This document shows positions 11,985 to 14,166 of a stretch of DNA of 14,166 bases, piece by piece. The position numbers and the translations under genes are program-made. Positions within the stretch are counted from its first letter, which is position 1. Each line of letters opens with the position of its first letter. Origin of the DNA: JAWVFN01 sp963696625 (lineage in GTDB: Bacteria; Actinomycetota; Thermoleophilia; Solirubrobacterales; 70-9); contig CAVOKZ010000009.1 of assembly GCA_963696625.1 (NCBI GenBank), positions 1 to 14,166 of the forward strand, read 5' to 3'. Under the pieces are notes generated by a model. The model saw nothing but the letters and a program-made list of their open reading frames with translations. It searched no databases and was not told where the DNA came from.

Positions 11985-13448
11985 TCAGCTAGATCGGCGC
12001 TGCGAGGCGCCGGAGGCACTGGTCGTGGGCGAGCGAGAGCGAAGGTAGCGCTCGGGGTCGGCGCGAAACCGCGCCCGGCAGGCTTCCGAGCAGAAGACGA
12101 AGGTCTTGCCCGCGTGGGTCATCTGCAGCGCCTCGCGGTCGGAGTCGATCGCCATCCCACAGACGGGGTCTCGCCGTGCGCCCTCGACGAGCGGCTCGGG
12201 GGAAATCGGCCGCTCCCGCGCGAGGTCAAGCATCAACGAGAGCTCGTTCAAGACCAGCCGCGGCAGCAGGAAGTGCTGGCGCACCCGCTCCCGGCCGGCC
12301 TGGGCCAGTGCTTGGGCGCGGGGGCGATCCGAGAGCAGCGCCACGATCGCCTCCGCGCAACCCTCGATGTCGTCGACGAGTAGGCCGCCGACGCCGTCGG
12401 CCATCTGCAATGGGATGCCACCGGCGCGGCCGCCGACCACGGGCGTCCCCTTCCATAGGGCCTCTGAGACCACAAGGCCGAACCCCTCGCGAAGCGACTT
12501 CTGCACGACGACATCGGAGAGCCGCTGAAAGGCGTTGACCTCGACGTTGCCCACCCCGGTCAGGTTGGTGAAGACATGGATGTTCGGATCGTCTTCCGCC
12601 GCCTCGCCGATCTGCCGGTAGATCTGCCAGCCCTCTGGATCGTCCAGCGCCATCGACCCGGCCAGCGCAAGCTGCAGGTCCGGAACGCTCTCGCGAGCAA
12701 GGTCGTAGGCGGCGATCACACCCAGGGGGTCCTTCCACAGGTCAAACCTCGAGATCTGGGTGATCAGCGGCCGATCGAGCTGAACACCGATCCAGCCGAG
12801 GACCTGACGCGCCAAGTCCTCGGAAAGGGGGAGGTTCTTGGGGCTCAGCGGGTCGATCGCCGGCGGCACGATCTCGACCCGGCCGATCGGCAGGTCCGGC
12901 GCCACGAACTCGCCCAGGGTGAAGATCGCGGCGTCATAACCGCCGAGGAACGTTCGCAGGAAGCCCCAGACTGCGGGGTTCGGCTCCGAGGTGTCGATGT
13001 GGCAGCGCCAGACCCACCTGGCCGAGTCCTTGCCGTGTAACGGCAGGATCGCCGCGGGCTGCGGGTCGTGGACGAAGACGAAGTCGTAGCTCTCTTCGAG
13101 CATCGCCGCGTTCTGCTCGCTCGTGCGCTCGTAGGTCTCCCGTTGGGCCGCCGTCAACGAGCGCTCCGCCCCCTGAAGGCCGTTGTGGATGGCCTTGGTC
13201 ACCTCGAAGAACGGATTCTCCCCGGAGATCAGTTTCCACTCGACCACCAGCCCGAGGTCGTTGAGCAGCGGCACGGTCGAGCGCAGGAGCTCCGAGACAC
13301 CGCCGCCGTAGGCGGTGGCGTTGAGATGCAAGACACGGGCGCCGCGCAGGCTCTCGGCACGGCGCCGAAGCTCATCCAGCGTCGTGCCGGGGACCAGCCC
13401 GTCGTAAGCGTCGAGCGAGCGCTGACCGACATCGACACTCTGGAGCAC
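11985..13448 (-). CDS. treT: Trehalose synthase-like GT4 glycosyltransferase (TreT type) with C-terminal YHS domain
   Basis: This encodes 487 aa. The N-terminal 415 residues match TreT, which makes trehalose from a nucleotide-glucose and glucose: MLQSVDVGQRSLDAY, LHLNATAYGGGVSELLRS (41-57), FFEVTKAIHNGLQG (80-93), VHDPQP, QISRFDLWKDP (231-241), and the GT4 donor-site motif EGFGLVVSEALWKGTPVV (E321 and E329). Residues about 426-469 are a separate YHS domain: RRDPVCGMAID, then FVFCSEACRARF and DPERYL, with Cys at 430, 453 and 457. YHS domains usually occur in or beside heavy-metal P-type ATPases, and this gene starts 10 nt after one. TreT proteins normally lack it. The GTG at 13448 follows a weak GAGGGA. 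The fusion is continuous in frame. Trehalose phosphorylase is an alternative for the enzyme part. Confidence 0.88.
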   Translation of the reverse strand: MLQSVDVGQRSLDAYDGLVPGTTLDELRRRAESLRGARVLHLNATAYGGGVSELLRSTVPLLNDLGLVVEWKLISGENPFFEVTKAIHNGLQGAERSLTAAQRETYERTSEQNAAMLEESYDFVFVHDPQPAAILPLHGKDSARWVWRCHIDTSEPNPAVWGFLRTFLGGYDAAIFTLGEFVAPDLPIGRVEIVPPAIDPLSPKNLPLSEDLARQVLGWIGVQLDRPLITQISRFDLWKDPLGVIAAYDLARESVPDLQLALAGSMALDDPEGWQIYRQIGEAAEDDPNIHVFTNLTGVGNVEVNAFQRLSDVVVQKSLREGFGLVVSEALWKGTPVVGGRAGGIPLQMADGVGGLLVDDIEGCAEAIVALLSDRPRAQALAQAGRERVRQHFLLPRLVLNELSLMLDLARERPISPEPLVEGARRDPVCGMAIDSDREALQMTHAGKTFVFCSEACRARFRADPERYLRSRSPTTSASGASQRRSS

Positions 13449-13458
13449 GCTCAGTCCC

Positions 13459-14166
13459 TCACTGCGGCGCTGCGACGGTCGGGTTACGGCTCTCAGTCTG
13501 GATCGCCGACGGATGCCAGCGCCGCAGCCGGTTCGCGTTGCTGACCACCGAGAGCGAGCTCGCCGCCATCGCCGCGGCGGCGATCATCGGGCTGAGCTGA
13601 AGGCCGAGGAACGGGTAGAGGACGCCGGCGGCGATCGGAATCCCCATCGCGTTGTAGCCGAAGGCGAAGACCAGATTCTGGCGGATGTTGCGCATCGTCG
13701 CTCGGCTCAGGTTGAGCGAGGTGGCGACGCCGCGAAGCTCGCCGGAGATCAGGGTAATGTCGGAGGCCTCGATCGCCACGTCGGCGCCGGTCCCGATCGC
13801 GATCCCGACATCGGCCTGGGCCAACGCCGGGGCGTCGTTGATCCCGTCGCCGACCATGCCGACCAGCTTGCCCTCGTCCTGCAGGTGCCGGACCTCCAGC
13901 GCCTTGTCCTCCGGAAGCACCTCGGCCAGGACCCGCTCTATGCCGACCTGGTGGGCGATCGCCTCGGCGGTACGCCGGTTGTCGCCGGTGATCATCACCA
14001 CCTCGAGACCGAGTCTCTGCAGGGCGGCGATCGCCGCCGCGGAGTCCGGCTTGACCGTGTCGGCGACGGCCAGGATGCCGGCCGGGCGATCATCCAGTAC
14101 CGCGAAGATCGCCGTCTTTCCCTCGGCCTCCAGTCTCGTCGCCTCGGCCTCCAGCGAGCCGGGGTC
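13459..14166 (-). CDS. copA: C-terminal part of a copper-type P1B ATPase (runs off the window end)
   Basis: The 235 C-terminal residues are present; the start lies beyond 14166. Visible are the end of the nucleotide-binding/phosphorylation domain (GILAVADTVKPDSAAAI), MITGDNRRTAEAIA, the hinge VGDGINDAPALAQADVGIAI with GTGADVAIEASDITL, and the last two membrane helices. Helix 7 carries FGYNAMGIP (the Tyr-Asn pair) and helix 8 carries MAASSLSVVSN (Met and Ser-Ser), the residues that form the Cu(I) site in the P1B-1 group. The protein should therefore export copper(I) at the cytoplasmic membrane, using ATP. The Asp-Lys-Thr-Gly phosphorylation site and any N-terminal metal domains are outside the window. 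The gene is followed closely by the YHS-tailed glycosyltransferase, probably in the same transcript. Confidence 0.95.
   Translation of the reverse strand, partial: DPGSLEAEATRLEAEGKTAIFAVLDDRPAGILAVADTVKPDSAAAIAALQRLGLEVVMITGDNRRTAEAIAHQVGIERVLAEVLPEDKALEVRHLQDEGKLVGMVGDGINDAPALAQADVGIAIGTGADVAIEASDITLISGELRGVATSLNLSRATMRNIRQNLVFAFGYNAMGIPIAAGVLYPFLGLQLSPMIAAAAMAASSLSVVSNANRLRRWHPSAIQTESRNPTVAAPQ

Overview
The window is GC-rich bacterial chromosome, most likely from a deep-branching actinobacterium of the class Thermoleophilia (Solirubrobacterales/Gaiellales type). The grounds are inference from gene content: a pdxS-pdxT-yebC neighbourhood as in actinobacteria, secreted proteins whose mature part opens with a lysine run, GTG/TTG starts, and several apparently leaderless genes with a TANNNT box exactly 6 nt before the start codon. 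There are no tRNA or rRNA genes, insertion sequences or CRISPR arrays.

Layout. 1-3015 (minus strand) holds four secreted proteins, two of them stand-alone P/Homo-B-like domain proteins, with a YebC-family gene between the two P-domain genes. 3060-5610 (minus) is a tightly overlapping pyridoxal-phosphate operon: pdxS, then pdxT (TTGA overlap), then an M29 aminopeptidase (ATGA overlap). 5692-6564 (minus) is an RpiR-type SIS-domain regulator, separated from pdxS by two facing arrays of a 7-bp repeat. 6627-7940 (plus) is a small membrane protein followed by a neutral zinc metallopeptidase of the YpfJ type. It converges on a lipoprotein gene (7944-8423, minus). 8455-8706 (plus) looks like an orphan structured RNA unit: a 16-nt match to the complement of the 16S rRNA 3' end, a tiny ORF, several hairpins and a strong intrinsic terminator. 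A DUF2252 kinase-like protein (8705-10117, minus) is divergent from a six-helix membrane protein (10178-11026, plus). The last block (11030-14166, minus) reads, in transcription order, the C-terminal part of a copper P-type ATPase, a trehalose synthase-like GT4 glycosyltransferase carrying a C-terminal YHS metal domain, a small frameshifted ORF, a DksA/TraR protein without its zinc cysteines, and a frameshifted membrane-anchored coiled-coil protein.

Three genes (yebC, the 78-aa ORF at 11726-11961, and the coiled-coil gene at 11030-11403) each regain a full-length sensible protein if a single base is removed or added. Three such events in 14 kb suggest uncorrected sequencing indels as much as real gene decay. 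The best candidates for something undescribed are the RNA unit at 8455-8706, the glycosyltransferase-YHS fusion beside the copper ATPase, and the shared lysine tract after the signal peptides.
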